Assembly: GCA_036345935.2 (NCBI GenBank)
Contig: JADWOT020000002.1
Span: 14,150,076-14,214,075 of the forward strand
Length of the DNA: 64,000 nt
From: Taenia hydatigena
Lineage: Eukaryota; Platyhelminthes; Cestoda; Cyclophyllidea; Taeniidae
Reading direction: 5' to 3'
In this document: in pieces, positions 50,031 to 62,423 of the stretch
Layout of the letters: each line of letters starts with the position of its first letter
How positions within the stretch are numbered: position 1 is the first letter of the stretch
Program-made: the position numbers and the translations under genes
The notes under the pieces: model-generated
What the model was told of the DNA's origin: nothing
Databases searched by the model: none
What the model saw: the letters and a program-made list of their open reading frames with translations, nothing else

Positions 50031-51094
50031 CCTTGTGCAGAAGTTTATCGACGTCTCCCTGCTTACCATCTCTACCAAGTCAAAAAGGAAGCTGCATGAG
50101 CATTCTCCCAGCTTACTTGGGCTTGTAATAAATAAGTAGAATCTATTTGGTAGTAGACAGAAAAAAGGAATGCTCGCTAAAACTTAAAATGTGGCGCAAG
50201 AGACCCTGTCGTGGGGTTGTAGGGTTTGGTCATTTGCTGGACGTCTGGAAGAACGATGGTACATAGAATTCCTGACTGATCTTGTCGGCAATTATAGTGG
50301 AGACTTTCTCGACCGTAATAGGTGGTGAAACTTCGTCTCTACTTTGGGCCGCCACCTACTTAGTGACCCTACGAAGCGGTGCCCTGAAGGTTCTTAGCGC
50401 ATTCCTCATCCTTCTCGGCAGGTTTTTCGGTAATGATGGAAAAGTCTCTGGCGAGGTGCTGTTCTTGCTGGTTGATGAGGTGATGGGCTAATGTCTCTCG
50501 GCATTAGCCAATGTTGGAATCGCGAGATAGTCCAGCTTCTATCGCAGTCGTGACCAAATCTTGGGTGAGGACACGGAGGTTCAGGAATATTAGTTGCCGT
50601 TGAGAATAGAGATGAAGGGTGAACTTTCGTTCGCGAGCCAGTTTTCGAAGTACATCTGGTCTTTGAAAGGGCGAGGTCCGCCTTCGTCACCTCCTTTTCT
50701 TAGTGACTAGCCTTGCTACAAGAAGAATTATTGTCTCAGGTAAAAGAGGCCCCATACAGGCGTGATAAGGACTAGGAGGACAGATTCTCTCAGCGCCAAA
50801 GAATGACCTTCTCGAGAAAAATTCTTGTTTTTCTTAAAATTGCCTGTAATCTTCTTCTAAGTTTATTTTGCTCTCATTAAGCGAAGGAACAAGTCACTTT
50901 GAAAGTGCGTAAAGGTAGTAAGCTAAACTATGTTGAAATTACTTTATTATGCTTTATGTTTAAACTGTTAAAACATGTATGTCCACGTTTATGCTAGAGC
51001 TTTAATTTCTGCTGTTTCGACTTAGCTTTGGAGTGCCATTTAAACCACTTTTATAGGAGAGGGACTACAAGACAGATGCAAAGCTTTCCTTGAT

Positions 51095-51235
51095 GAACTG
51101 TCGATTTCGGTGACTCGGATGGCTTTATTGCCTTCGGTGGGTAAGCTGGCCTCTGGGCCAAGCCAACTGTCTAATTCCCTTCTGCTTGCTGAACACTGAT
51201 GTTCTGGCCAAGCACTGTGCCTTTCGTTGTCGTGA
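51095..51235 (+). repeat. R1-like 5' fragment
   Basis: The order gatttcggtgactcggatgg, ggtgggtaagctggcct and ctgatgttctggcc resembles the R1 5' part at 24,440-24,570. Strongly diverged. Confidence 0.35.
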
Positions 51236-51499
51236 CTGAACTCTTAAGACGCTACAATTAACGCTATGTTTGGAGGCATTATGCATTTGGCAAATGAAGC
51301 ATTACTAAGTTGACAGCCGCTACCACTACTCACCGAGGGCTGGTATCAGCACTATATCATTGTCTTCCCTACTGATCTAAAATTAGAGCAGTCCAGCACA
51401 GTCATCGACTACTGGCATACTTCTCGGCCTTTCCTCACTTCCGTTGTGATGGCTAAAGGAGTAGTGTAATCGCAAGTAGATTTTTATCAGTTCTTTTAG

Positions 51500-51719
51500 T
51501 CCCATCAACTTTCAAATTCTCGTGACCAGGGAATCGGACTCAAATGAACTCATTTTTCCCGGTAATCGGAACAAAATCCTTTGGTTCCGTCTACTTTGCA
51601 CTGACCATGAGCAACTCGGACCTGATATCCTTTAGCACAGTTGTGATGAACACAACAGGTTACTCGAGTGCTTCGAGGACGGATCTGGACCTAGACGAAT
51701 CGGCAGGGTACTATTTTAA
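51500..51719 (+). pseudogene. Possible exon relic, unidentified
   Basis: A strong acceptor (ttcttttag) is followed by 73 codons with one internal TAG (51,633-51,635) before TAA at 51,717. The peptide looks protein-like (PINFQILVTRESDSNELIFP, then ILWFRLLCTDHEQLGP) and continues in character after the TAG (CDEHNRLLECFEDG). No family recognised. An ATG ORF in another frame of the same segment is less convincing. Confidence 0.3.
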
Positions 51720-52189
51720 TCCCAGGCTTAGGCTGTATAATTATTGATGATTTGTGACATAGGCAGGAGTTGATAAAGTCCTTCACGGTTCGAAAACGAT
51801 TTAAGTGATAATCCACCTAGAATGGCGGCTGGTCTTTGAATGACATTTCTGAACCCTGCAGAAAGACGTATTACAAAACGCGGTGAGTTCTACGCCTCAC
51901 ACTGTTTCATTAATTATGTTTAAGTATTGTTGTGATTTCGTCCTCCTCATAAGCATTCACTTGAGGCTGGAATTGCATCAACCATCCGCAGCTCCTCACC
52001 GCATATGTTTTTGTGCAGCGTAGAAAGCAAATATAGCAGAAACCTTGCCTGCCTGGTAAGCACCACTGGGAACTAAAGGAGTAGAAATAATTTAATCCAC
52101 TCTATTTAGGAATGTACCACCATTGCTTCCATTTCATTAACTCTTTCCCGATTGATTTATAGTACCAATCTTTCCCCTACTGGTGATGG

Positions 52190-53830
52190 ACACGCGTGAT
52201 GGTTAGCACATTTGCTTCCTATCCCATACGGATATAGCTTGCAGAATGAGGGATGAGGGGACTGACGACGCAGTAGCCTTACCGAGGAGAGCATAGAGTA
52301 CGGCGCTGAAAAAAGCGAAGTGGACCGTGTTATGAGTCGGTGGTTTGTCGAATGACGGATTTTGGTGATGAGGTCACTTAACTGCATCATTGTTGTACCT
52401 CTTCGGAGTGGTATGTTGAATACACGTGTATGTATTTTACCCGAGTATGATGTTTCCTTTCGTCTTCAGGGAGGGAAAAAGCTGAGAAAACTGAAGTGGG
52501 TATGTATGAGTTGGTGGTAGAGATGTTCTACTGCAGATTGAAGGTTCGCTAGTCGTAGCTCATTTGCATGACTATGTGACAGGTGCGGCATATTTTGCTT
52601 CAGGAGGTGTAGAACTGCATTTGATTGTTAGCACAGATAATGGGTGCCTTGTGAATGGCTTTAGAAGGCGCAGAATGTGTAACTAGTGGGTGGTTGGGTA
52701 GGTGAGTGTAAGGCGGAAGGGGATGTTTGTGAAAAGTAGAAGACAAGACAACCCCAAACACTTTGTGCACCGGCCTGTACGCGAAGTAGGCGGGAAGGAA
52801 GGGAAGGCTGCAAACTGCTTGATTAATGTCGTAACACCATCTATTCTGCAGGGCGACTCCAAGTGTTGTTGCGTTGTCGTTTCAACTCGCGTTACTGTTA
52901 TAAGCTGACGCGGTAGCTAGTGCCACCACTGGGCAACTGTATGGAGTTGAATGATATGCTGATGGAACTAACCAGACAGGATGGAGATTATCGTAGGAGA
53001 TTTACTTGTTAAACGCCCTTCGATAACATCTGTTGGTGTGTCTGCAGTTCTTTGTATCTTATACCTTTGCCTATAAGTATGTTAGTCTGCTGGCGTTACA
53101 ACTGCCTTGTTGGCATGGCATCCATGCTTCCCTGGACTGGTTGCCATTGGTCTTTAAACAGAGTGGGTTTGACAGATGCACATTGTGATACAATTATGTG
53201 ATAGAAATTTTAGTTCAGAAATAACATGATTTGGTTTGCATGTCAGACTTGTCGCGAGGGAAATGGAATGAAGGCATTAGCTATGAGTAACAAGGCTAAC
53301 GGACGATTTTGTTTAAAAATTAGCTTCATTATTTGTGTGTGGTTGAGTTTCGTTCAAATTACTTCTGAAATAAATATGTGACGTTGCATTGTTGTATGAC
53401 CTGGAGACATGTAAATGTGAGCTACGGGGCTTAGAGAAAACCAACTGGTTCAAGCGATTCAAGAATGCGTTGATGTTGCTTCGCAGTGCTTCAGAGTGGA
53501 GAGGTTTTGCCTCGCAAGTCAAGGACGGCAAAGACCTTGAGAACATCATAATACCACGCCGATGGGTCGCGATGGCAAAGGAAATGTAGTTGGTAAAAAG
53601 CAAGAAAGTCTCACAAATGGGGATGCTAGAACATAACAATAAATTCTTTGCTGTAGAACGAAACCGGAAAGCAGTTGAGCAACTTTATTGTGCGTAGCAA
53701 ATGTGGTGTAGCTTTCAAAGGCTCCCTTGAAAGCAAGGGAAGGCACAATACTAGGATGGAATATATATATTCAACAAGCGGCAATCAAACAAGCAAAGCA
53801 CTAGCCGTGAGGTGTTGCTGCGCATCTGAG
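52190..53830 (-). repeat. R1 interspersed repeat, second full copy
   Basis: Reverse complement of 24,408-26,105, from cctcacggctagtgctttg (near 53,810) to the segment ending near 52,190. It lacks the internal 120 bp with ggtttcgg seen in the other copy. The ORFs on both strands here are inside the repeat. Confidence 0.65.
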
Positions 53831-54095
53831 CAGAGGACTCCTAATCGTTGTATCAGGCCGCATAGCAACCTGTTTCTGGCTAGGTATGCAAGGTGTCATG
53901 GTTTGATATAAATGACATGCGATCGAGATTGGGTGCAGTTAAGATGATCGCACCGAATTTCATGCCTACCAAGATGTGCTTCATTTTTGGCAGTCCGACA
54001 TCCATTGACTGTAATGCATGTGGGTGCACACTGGAAACGTAGCTGCAGCAATGCAGATTAAAGAAGCACTGAATATACAGACAGTGGAGGCTGAT

Positions 54096-54613
54096 TCAAT
54101 TTTGGAATGTTAGAGGGTACTGCTTAAACACTCTGATCCATTGTGCAAACCGAAGTGGGAGGTCCTGGAATTTGGATTGCAGTCGCATAAGATGATCATA
54201 GCTTTGCATATCATGCATCATCACGTCCAGAGATCGCACTTTTATATCCCGATCCGTGATGTGTGATCCTTGTGGACTAGTGGAGTTTGCACAATGGCAA
54301 ATGTCATTGTGGCAGACAACTTGGCAGCTGCCACCAGTGAAGCAGTCATTAGCTCGACACTGCGTCAAGTCGCAGAAGTCTGCGTGCTTCACATTTTCAC
54401 ATCCACTGAAGTAGCCGCAGTCACCACCGCAACAACCCTGCTTACCAAGAGCTCCACTGTTCCACGCCTTCTGCATTTCATTCTGTTTATTGACAGAGTT
54501 GTCGAAACCATGGCATAATGAGTTGCAACATTTGCAGTTGCAGATGCCGCCTCGACAACCCTAGCCAGTATTTGCACCAAAGCGGCACATTGATGAATGA
54601 CACTGCGGAAATG
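54096..54613 (-). pseudogene. Cys-rich secreted-type protein, one in-frame stop
   Basis: A single minus-strand frame of about 170 codons has one TAG (54,561-54,563), probably from TGG. Before it comes QCHSSMCRFGANTG. After it comes GCRGGICNCKCCNSLCHGFD, then GCCGGDCGYFSGC, DFCDLTQCRANDCF and CHNDICHC. That is over 20 Cys in about 110 residues, including C-x-C and CC pairs. The last 60 residues are Cys-free and helical in character (LQSKFQDLPLRFAQWI), ending at a stop at 54,096. The spacing is not a domain I can name, and not clearly EGF or disintegrin. An upstream exon with a signal peptide would be expected. Confidence 0.5.
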
Positions 54614-54861
54614 TTGCCTGTTTCGATTAACCATGGCTACCAACGAAGGGACAGCTGAAGACAATGGCAAGAGTGCTCAGTGAACGCATTGCTGATAAGT
54701 AGTGCTTTTTGGTTTTGGCGTGCTCGTTTTTAGACCACCATAGAGGTAGATTTAAGCACTCACGCAAACGACTCACTGGTTGACCTGGTCACGTCTCACT
54801 GACCCCCAATTCACCTGTGTGCTATCTGCAATACCCCCATGACATGTGGCTTTGGGAGGTG

Positions 54862-55050
54862 TTACTTTTTCGTGCACCATGTTATTCGTCGTTTAAAATG
54901 TGTATTGGATCTGTTAGTATGCAACATGAGCCGTGGGAGCCTGTTGTTTAAGTTTTTTTGCAATTCGCTAACACCCGTTTCTTCGAGAGCTCGCATAATC
55001 AATAAAAGACCGCAAATGTCGTCAAATTCAAGTGCCACAACCCTGGGCAC
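54862..55050 (-). CDS. Candidate terminal exon, unidentified
   Basis: A good acceptor (catttag at 55,051) precedes 62 open codons: VPRVVALEFDDICGLLLIMR, EETGVSELQKNLN, then a basic end, to TAA. It lies between the Cys-rich frame and the CAP gene, on the strand of the former. The composition looks coding but no family is recognised. Confidence 0.3.
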   Translation of the reverse strand: MPRVVALEFDDICGLLLIMRALEETGVSELQKNLNNRLPRLMLHTNRSNTHFKRRITWCTKK

Positions 55051-55345
55051 CTAAATGATTTGCGTTGTAGTTTATTTAGGAGGTTGTTGAGAGGTTTCGG
55101 GCTAAGTGTATGAGAGGGACGAATGAGATGATAGAGCCATAAGAAAATCGTGTTTGCACAAGCTGTCTACAAGTGATTGTCTGGATCGACGATTCTAGCT
55201 ATCATTTGATTCACTTCAGAAAAACACAAGGTTAAAATTGTCTTTCACTTGCACGGATTTTATTAATGGCAAATTACCAAAGCCATCTACGAGCAAAGAG
55301 CTGGTATAGCTAAAGTGGTTATTCCATTTGAAATACCGTATTGCT

Positions 55346-56285
55346 ATGTCCGATGAGGAACCCATTCGGATAAATCACAGGCAGTCCTTGTCAGCAATAT
55401 GAGACTAATAGTAAGTCCCTTCTTAACACCTTCGTGGTTAAATAAATGTGTTGACATCATAATATGTTTCGAGTGTAAATGTTCTTTGCCTAGACTTATT
55501 CTAAAAAATTGGAGAATCTAGCAAATTCATGGGCCAGGTCGTGCAGCTTCAAACCTCCCCTTTCGTCAGCATACCGTGGAGTTGTACAAAGTACCATAGT
55601 CATCAGTGGCATAAAGCCACCTATTACTGAATGTGTGTGCGCCTGGAAGAAAGAAGACCAGCATTACAATTATTACAACTCTTGCACAGGGAATTGTAGT
55701 CACTATACACAGGTGAGTAAATTGCGTGTGTGTGTGCTATTCATGATATGCAGAGCGTGGATGCAATCCAAGCCACACAGCGAAGCCACTCATTCTCTAC
55801 TACTGGGTGTCTACTTGAAATGCTGTGTGGGTAGAAGAGGTGTAAGCGAGTGGATTCATGTGCATGATGGTGTGGTATTGAATAGTCTGGTACGAGATGG
55901 TACGTCTTGTCATGCCTCCCTTCTCTCCACATGAACAGCTGGTTTGGGCGACCACGAATAAGGTGGGCTGTGCAATGCACCAATGTGATGACATCATACG
56001 TGGTTTACAGAATCCACAATACTTGATTGCGTGCAATTACAAGCCTGGATAAGTCTGGTTTCTTCTGATCGTGTGACTGATGGGAAGCCTGTCGATACAC
56101 TGTTATGTGCTCACTGCTTTGGAGGAAACCTCAAAGGACAGCGGCCGTATGAGGAAGGAACCAGCTGCAGCCACTGCCATAAAAAACAGGATTGTATCCG
56201 CAAACAATGTGTCAAAATGCGAAAGGACCATCGTGAAACATCATGGCTTTTCAAGGCAAACTTCAACTTATACTTCTACCGCTGA
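55346..56285 (+). pseudogene. CAP-superfamily (venom-allergen-like) gene, damaged
   Basis: Secreted CAP (SCP/TAPS) family. Exon A (55,346-55,410) has SDEEPIRINHRQS and, in another frame, SNMRLI. It seems shortened and frame-broken around the usual HN-x-x-R-x-x-V-x-P-x-A-x-N-M. Exon B (55,494-55,712) is intact: LENLANSWARSC, TECVCAWKKEDQHYNYYNSC, CSHYTQ. Exon C (55,939-56,047) has LVWATTNKVGCAMHQC and CNYKPG, but its donor reads g/gataag rather than g/gtaag. Exon D (56,125-56,285) has GQRPYEEGTSCSHC and DCIRKQC, to TGA. Phases join perfectly if the GA donor is used. It could be a live gene with two sequence errors, but two lesions favour a pseudogene. Confidence 0.75.
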
Positions 56286-57281
56286 CATCATAGGACGCCT
56301 CGCCTCTACGCGGCCCTCACAGAACCCATTCCCAACTCTAAGTTGGACAACTGCTGCTTAACTCGTCCTCGCTACCGGACAGCATTAAAGGCAACATAGA
56401 GGAACATAAGGAAACTGCAACTGCTGGACAAATGGGAGTCCCATGGCCTGCATTGATAGGCGTCAATTCACGGGAAAAGGAAGATTTAATGTGTTTGGAG
56501 AAGAAGTGAGGTAGACAGTAAAAGATAAAGAATGTGGGTCAATGATGACAAGATAAGTGGGAGAAAATTAAAACAGACCTGCAGAGAACCTGACCCTGGA
56601 AGAATGAGAATTTGAGACCAAGTCATTTAGCCAAAGCCCAACATTTAGTCCAAAATCATCTACAGTCTCTGCGAGTAATCGTGAAACTGTTACTGTCAAG
56701 CTAAAGTAGACGTACTTACCACTTAAGGTCAGTGTCGTAATTCTTATTCTCCGATGCAATCTCTTAATGCAGGTTGCCGTTTTTTGTTGGCAGATTTATC
56801 TACACGTGTTGGAACACCTGTCCTCAGTCTGTGTGTAGTACGTGTTCTGTGAAGTTATGCTTTGCTCGTCTCACATATCATCATTATAAGTCCGACGTTT
56901 GACGTATTTTGTCATCGTTGGTGCATTAACATGCTTACACGCTTGAAGATATCAAAAAAGAAGCCACAATCTCGCCCACAAGAGGTTAAGTTACACATTA
57001 AGTAAGTACATAAGTGATTGGTTCCATAACGCTGACACAATGTGGCTCTCGTTACTGAGGTAAATAAATTGCATCGCATTGCTTTCATGTTACCTCTTTC
57101 GCAGTCAAAAACCCCTCTCCATTTTTACGTCCCACACTTGCAACATCATTCATGCTCCACTACAGCAGCACGAGATTGTTGAGTTCGTACGGTCTATGCA
57201 CTGCTGATTCCTGATTTTCTAATCCTGGGTGCAACCGTGACTCACTACAGAGAAATTACTCAGTCATAGGACCACAACTGA

Positions 57282-57930
57282 GATGCGATTGTGAACTGCG
57301 AGATTCAGCTAGCACTGGTGGAAGCTACGATAGAGCTGGCTGTGTCGTGCTTAGTGAAGTGAGAAGGGCGTAACGTCTGCATTGGGTGACGACCACAGCA
57401 GCGGGCTTGAGGCAATTGTAGGCCACTTCAATGTTGATCCACACAGTGATGTCGATTTGACTAGGAGCCCTGTTTCTGGACCCACTCACCGCCTACCTCT
57501 CGCCTTCCTTCTCAACAAAAGCAACATATTCATTCCGCTAGCCTATGGCTTCAGAAATACCAGATTGCTGTACATTTGATCTTCTTATTTTAATTGACAC
57601 TATCTACGCTAATTACTTCCATGCATATTCCGGTCTTGAAGCTAATCAACTTCTTTGCGTCGCACTTCGTAGCGTTGCTTCACCACTAATTGCCAATCGT
57701 CTTAGAGGGTACAAAAGTGGAAATGTTGGGCATTTAAATGTGTCATGAAGACCATACACAGTTCCAAGTGTCAAATTCTATCTGAGCCTTGACATTGACG
57801 GACTGGATCATAAATACGCTCCCAGCACATAAACCTCCCTTTCCGATGGGCCTTTCGACGGAGGAGAGTAGGCAGCTTTGCAAGACCTGTTGTCGGACAA
57901 GCAAACAAACATTTTGGACATTTCAGCACA
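57282..57930 (+). pseudogene. Arginase relic, older copy
   Basis: Pieces of the same exons as the copy at 62.4-63.6 kb occur in order. Exon 2: NCEIQLALVEATIELA, a stop, then after a frame shift GDDHSSGLEAIVGHF and PHSDVDLT, with the stretch between them deleted, then LPLAFLLNKS. Exon 3: LEANQLLCVALRSV near 57,636. Exon 5: LSLDIDGLDHKYAPST, then a stop near 57,833. The metal motifs GGDHS and DAHADIN are both mutated. No exon 1 is found upstream. It lies 5.4 kb from the younger copy in the same orientation, so it is a tandem duplicate that died first. Confidence 0.75.
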
Positions 57931-57949
57931 CACCTTCAGTGTATTGTCA

Positions 57950-60900
57950 ATGATGACCTTGAATGTGTTAAGCGGAAGAATTTAACCAAACGTTTGTGGC
58001 CATGAAACAGGACTTGCAGCTTCAAATTAAGTTTAAGATACTTATTTACCATTCCTTGTGATTATTTGACACCAGCAAAAGCGGATCAGCGTTAAATAAC
58101 TCTACTTCTGTGCTGCAGCCTTAGTAAAAGTATCTAAGTATCTAAGGCTTTATGCAGTAGTTTTCCTTTATGGCCTAACGGTGCTTTTTCATGAAAGAAC
58201 GCCATCTGTAGCCGACAAGAAGTAGCGAAATCTCTCAATAAGTAGTGTGGATTTTGACACAAGTTCGAAGTATCGGTGTGGACGTCAAGACTTCTTAATG
58301 ATAGCATGTAGGAGATTGATTTCTGCATATGCTTACTCCTTTACGCTCATCACTATTTGCATTATTCATTTTTCTGTCAAGTTATGGCATTAATTGGTGG
58401 CTCTCTTTCATGCCTTGTAGCTATTTTGAGTGGTGAAGTTTGTTCCGTTATCTTTGAGTTGACAATGTTGTTGTCGTCTCTTCTGGATTACTGAGCAACC
58501 TACTTTGCGGATATCTTGATTTTCTCTCGATTTACATTAAAATCATTCATTGGTTCGGGTTGATCAGTCACATTTCCTGCGCAGCTTGTCGACTCTAAGC
58601 GGAGCCAGAAATAAGCATTCTCAATTGCAAGAGGAACTATTTTGTGAGTCGCACAACAAATGGCAAGCATAACTGAACTGAAGAATGTTACAATCCCCGC
58701 CTCTTGTAACTGTCTTTTTAAGCATAGCATCTTTGTGCTGGCTAAGTTGTTTCTTGTGATAGTTTAGTCGGCTTTAGCAAGCTGCAATTCCTGAGTAAAA
58801 CAAGACCAATCACTAAGCCGTGTTTTGCCATTAAAAGGTTATTTCATGTACTTTAAAATTTTCAAATGAGTGCATTTTATAGTTAAAAAATTCGTTCTTC
58901 GATCTGCGAGTGATTCGATGCTCAGTGATGACATTGTGTTGCAAAATAACATTTTATCTATCAAGCTGGCTGCATCAGGGAGTCGGGTGATTTCGAGAAA
59001 CCGTTATTATTCCTGATTTTACCTTCTTATTTGACTTTATCATATATGTTGAGTAAGTTGGTGTAGGGTTTGCAATTTCATTGCTGCCGAATTAAGACTA
59101 GGTTGAACAGTGTCACCGGTTCCGGTTGGATCCTACTAGCAGGTGAAATTCAAGAGCCATCTGTCTGATTCTGGTTGATAACATGACTTGTCCATCTGCA
59201 CATACCTTCATTTGGAAGAGCTTTATGCAAACGTTGACGTGGCTTCTCTGCCGAATGTCCTGCATTGGGTTTCACCATTGGGAGTATCTGCAGGGGAGGG
59301 GCCTCACGTCTACCACGTGCAAAATTTGATGCGGGGAAAAAAGAGATGAAGCGCATTGTCCCTTTTGACGCATTTACTTGTAGTCGCCACTATCGTCGTG
59401 TCTGACTTCCCTTCTGATGCTGACCAACCAAATACCAAGTTGTGTGCTTAACTGCTCTGCATCCTCTCAAGTTGTCTACCATTATACCGATGCGCAATGA
59501 TTTCTAAGCGAATGTTTACATGAGCCGATCGACGATCGAGCAGTAAGGCAGACGTTGAGAGCACAAACTCACATTGATGGCTTGTTTACGGCTATCTGGA
59601 TGGCCTAATGACCAATATTCTCCACTTGAAGTAATGGATTAGGACCATGTGGAAGAAGCAAGCTTAAGTAGTCCGCTTACTAGAGTTCTTGCAAAATAAC
59701 CGCAAAAGTTAAATCTTTGAATTGAAATGGGGGCAGAAACGTTTGTCAGAGGCTGCAGATGGCCATACGAATGGTCATGTAAAAATGTTCAAGCATTGAG
59801 ACCCGCTTTAGCAGGCCCTGATTCCTTCTAACAGCAATACCTATGCCATCACTGCAGCACTTTAAATCCGCAAATTTGCATTTCCCTCACATAAATGTGT
59901 CCTAGGGAGGACTGCCAACCTGTTGCCAGTAGTTAAACTTTTAGGACTACAAAGTGGAGTGCTTCGTTGTGATCTGTAATATGCAAAATTATGTGTCAAG
60001 ACAGCATTTCATTACGCCAGAGGTTACTGTCGTGCGAAACAATGTCTAAATACTTGTAATCACCTAATTAAGTAAAACTTAAGTAAAATAATTCCTGCAG
60101 AACACGTGTGTGTTCCATACCCAGGTGCTAGCAAAAGTACAAAAGAATTTCTTACCAGCGCACGCCAAATCAATGGTAAATTTTTGTCTACGAACAAGCG
60201 AACTCACCATACATTCATGTTTGCACTTTGCCTAGGATGCATTTTCGATGAAAAAGATAATTGGTAAATCAAGGCATAAAAAGGCATTTAAATAACTGCT
60301 TGTGACATCAGCGAATAAGTGAACTCAATGCAAGTCTAAATATTGTTTAAAATTGCACATCTACTTATGGCCAATGGGCCGTGATGTGCCAGGGCAACAT
60401 TTTAGTGCCCTGCTGACTTCGGCGCGGATTCAAACATTAATAGGCTTTTAACAAATAATCGCGGCTCACTGACTCAAGGTACGAAGTCACGCTAAGGCTC
60501 CTGATCCTACTGCAAGGGTGGAAATTTTATCCGACATTTACGGGTGTGCATAAGAGGTGCATTTCAATATGTTTTTAAACAATCGGCAGCTTGCAAAAGC
60601 CGACGCTGGCAGAGAAGTCTAAGTGCGTGAGACTTGTGCTATTCCTATACTACTCAGCATTAGAGACTGTGAGATAAAATGCAGCTAATATTTGAACTCA
60701 GGTTTAACTAGACATAAAAGCCAAGCGACCTTAGCAAAGTTGCTGAGCGCAGTCTTCCGTATCAAGCCCAACTTTACCCATGATGGTTGTCTACGGTCAA
60801 TCCTTAGTTACAGCATGCCTCCACCAGTGCCAAGAGCAGTAATAAAACCTGTGCTCTACTACGGATTTGATTGTAGGTGCTCATCCTTCGACAAATCAAC

Positions 60901-61920
60901 AAGCTGCAGCAATTTGCTTCCTGATTAACAAGGCATTAGATTGTTCGCTAATGTAGAAAGATGAAGTGCAATGGCGTTTGTTAGTAGCTTTGACAACTCA
61001 CGCATTCAAGCGCCTTGTGACTACCACTGATTGGGAGTGTGTGCAATAACGAGAGCCTTGGTTTGCGTAAGCGACCCCCGTACAGGTGCGCTACGGATAA
61101 TCTTGGGATGTAAGTGCGTGTAGATTGCGAAATGTAAGCAAAAACCCTGTTTATGTGATTTGGCGCTACCAAAGGCAGGAAGTTCCTACATCTGACACAT
61201 TGCACTTTGTGTTTATAAGTTAAGTGTGTCTAATTTTTGTCTGATTATCAAGCTGGGAAAGCAAGCGAAATAATACTTTTACCTTTATGCACATGCCATG
61301 CAAAGAAAAATTCATTCACACTTCTAATAGGTTGTTGGGCTTTTAAAATAACGCTGATCCGCAGGATCATTCGGCTGACATAATTACTCTGCATGGATCG
61401 GAGTCGATTTGATCGTGCAGATGGATGGAAGCGTAGACGATGCCAATGAAGTTTCGCCCAAGGCGACCGTCATTCCATTTGTTCATTATGCATACTAGGA
61501 CCAAAAAGAGGCTTCAATGCAGCCGAGTTACGCGTTTGTTCGACACTTCGTATTCAATTCATATTTTCGTCATGCGGTCATCATCAGCGCACCAGCACGA
61601 TTGACCCGCTGAACAAGCCCAAGTTCACGTCAGTCAAAATACTCAAGAATAAAAATTCTTTGGGCTTGTGGCCTCATTCTCTGCGGCCACATGAGGCTTA
61701 AGCGCATTAAATATAACACCACATCGCAATTTTATTTAAGTTCTTGCTTTCAATTTTATGCACACTTTATTATCTTGGTAACCACTAAGCATGTCGATAT
61801 TGTTCTTGCCGCTGCAAATGATGTGGTTCGTTGATGGCGATACCATTGCTATCACCAAACAGATAGTGGGATTGCAAACATTGTGACATTTGGCATTAAA
61901 GAAGCTTGTGTCACTTGCTG
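57950..61920. other. Gap between arginase copies
   Basis: No recognisable gene. A weak R1-like 5' block (gtttacggctatctggatgg, near 59,585) is present. A minus-strand ORF at 58,500-58,730 of 76 codons has no family resemblance. Confidence 0.4.
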
Positions 61921-61926
61921 GATGTT

Positions 61927-62184
61927 TTATGCACTTAATGCAGTGAAGCAGAAATCTCTTTCAACATATGCAACAAATACCTTCACACATGTATGAATTT
62001 TCTCGACGTCGATTTCCTCGTCGAGTTTCAGCATTAAATAACAGGCGAAAATGTTTTGCACGAGGGGGAGTGGGTTCAATAGCACACTTAGGTGCCTAAA
62101 CACACAATATTGAAGAAAGATTTCGCCAATGGCAACTATGGCTCCATTTGGGCAATAGATCTTAACGTTATAAACAGATTCCAT
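61927..62184 (-). CDS. Hypothetical 85-aa ORF divergent to arginase
   Basis: An ATG at 62,184 opens 85 codons to TAA at 61,927, with a balanced amino-acid composition (MESVYNVKIYCPNGAIVAIG, later LKLDEEIDVEKIHTCVKVFV). It starts 240 bp from the arginase start on the other strand. No family recognised. It could be an exon or chance. Confidence 0.3.
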   Translation of the reverse strand: MESVYNVKIYCPNGAIVAIGEIFLQYCVFRHLSVLLNPLPLVQNIFACYLMLKLDEEIDVEKIHTCVKVFVAYVERDFCFTALSA

Positions 62185-62423
62185 GAGCCATAAACAAGTG
62201 CTTGATCCGCGTTTTGTGAATTAAGCCACTATCGTCATACGATCGCCCTCGACGCCCTTGCGCTAGAGACCACATAAGCATCCAAATCAATTGTTATTGT
62301 AAACACACGGAAATAGTACCCTGGCAGTTGTACAGGCACATCTTCACAGCTGCACAAAGCCGTAACGCATGGAGTATAAAAGGTGATTACAACCCGCATC
62401 CAGCCAATTTGCGCTTTCGCGAC

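Noticed and set aside
55741..56036. Minus-strand ORFs over the CAP gene
   Set aside because: Antisense shadows of exon C and the preceding intron.
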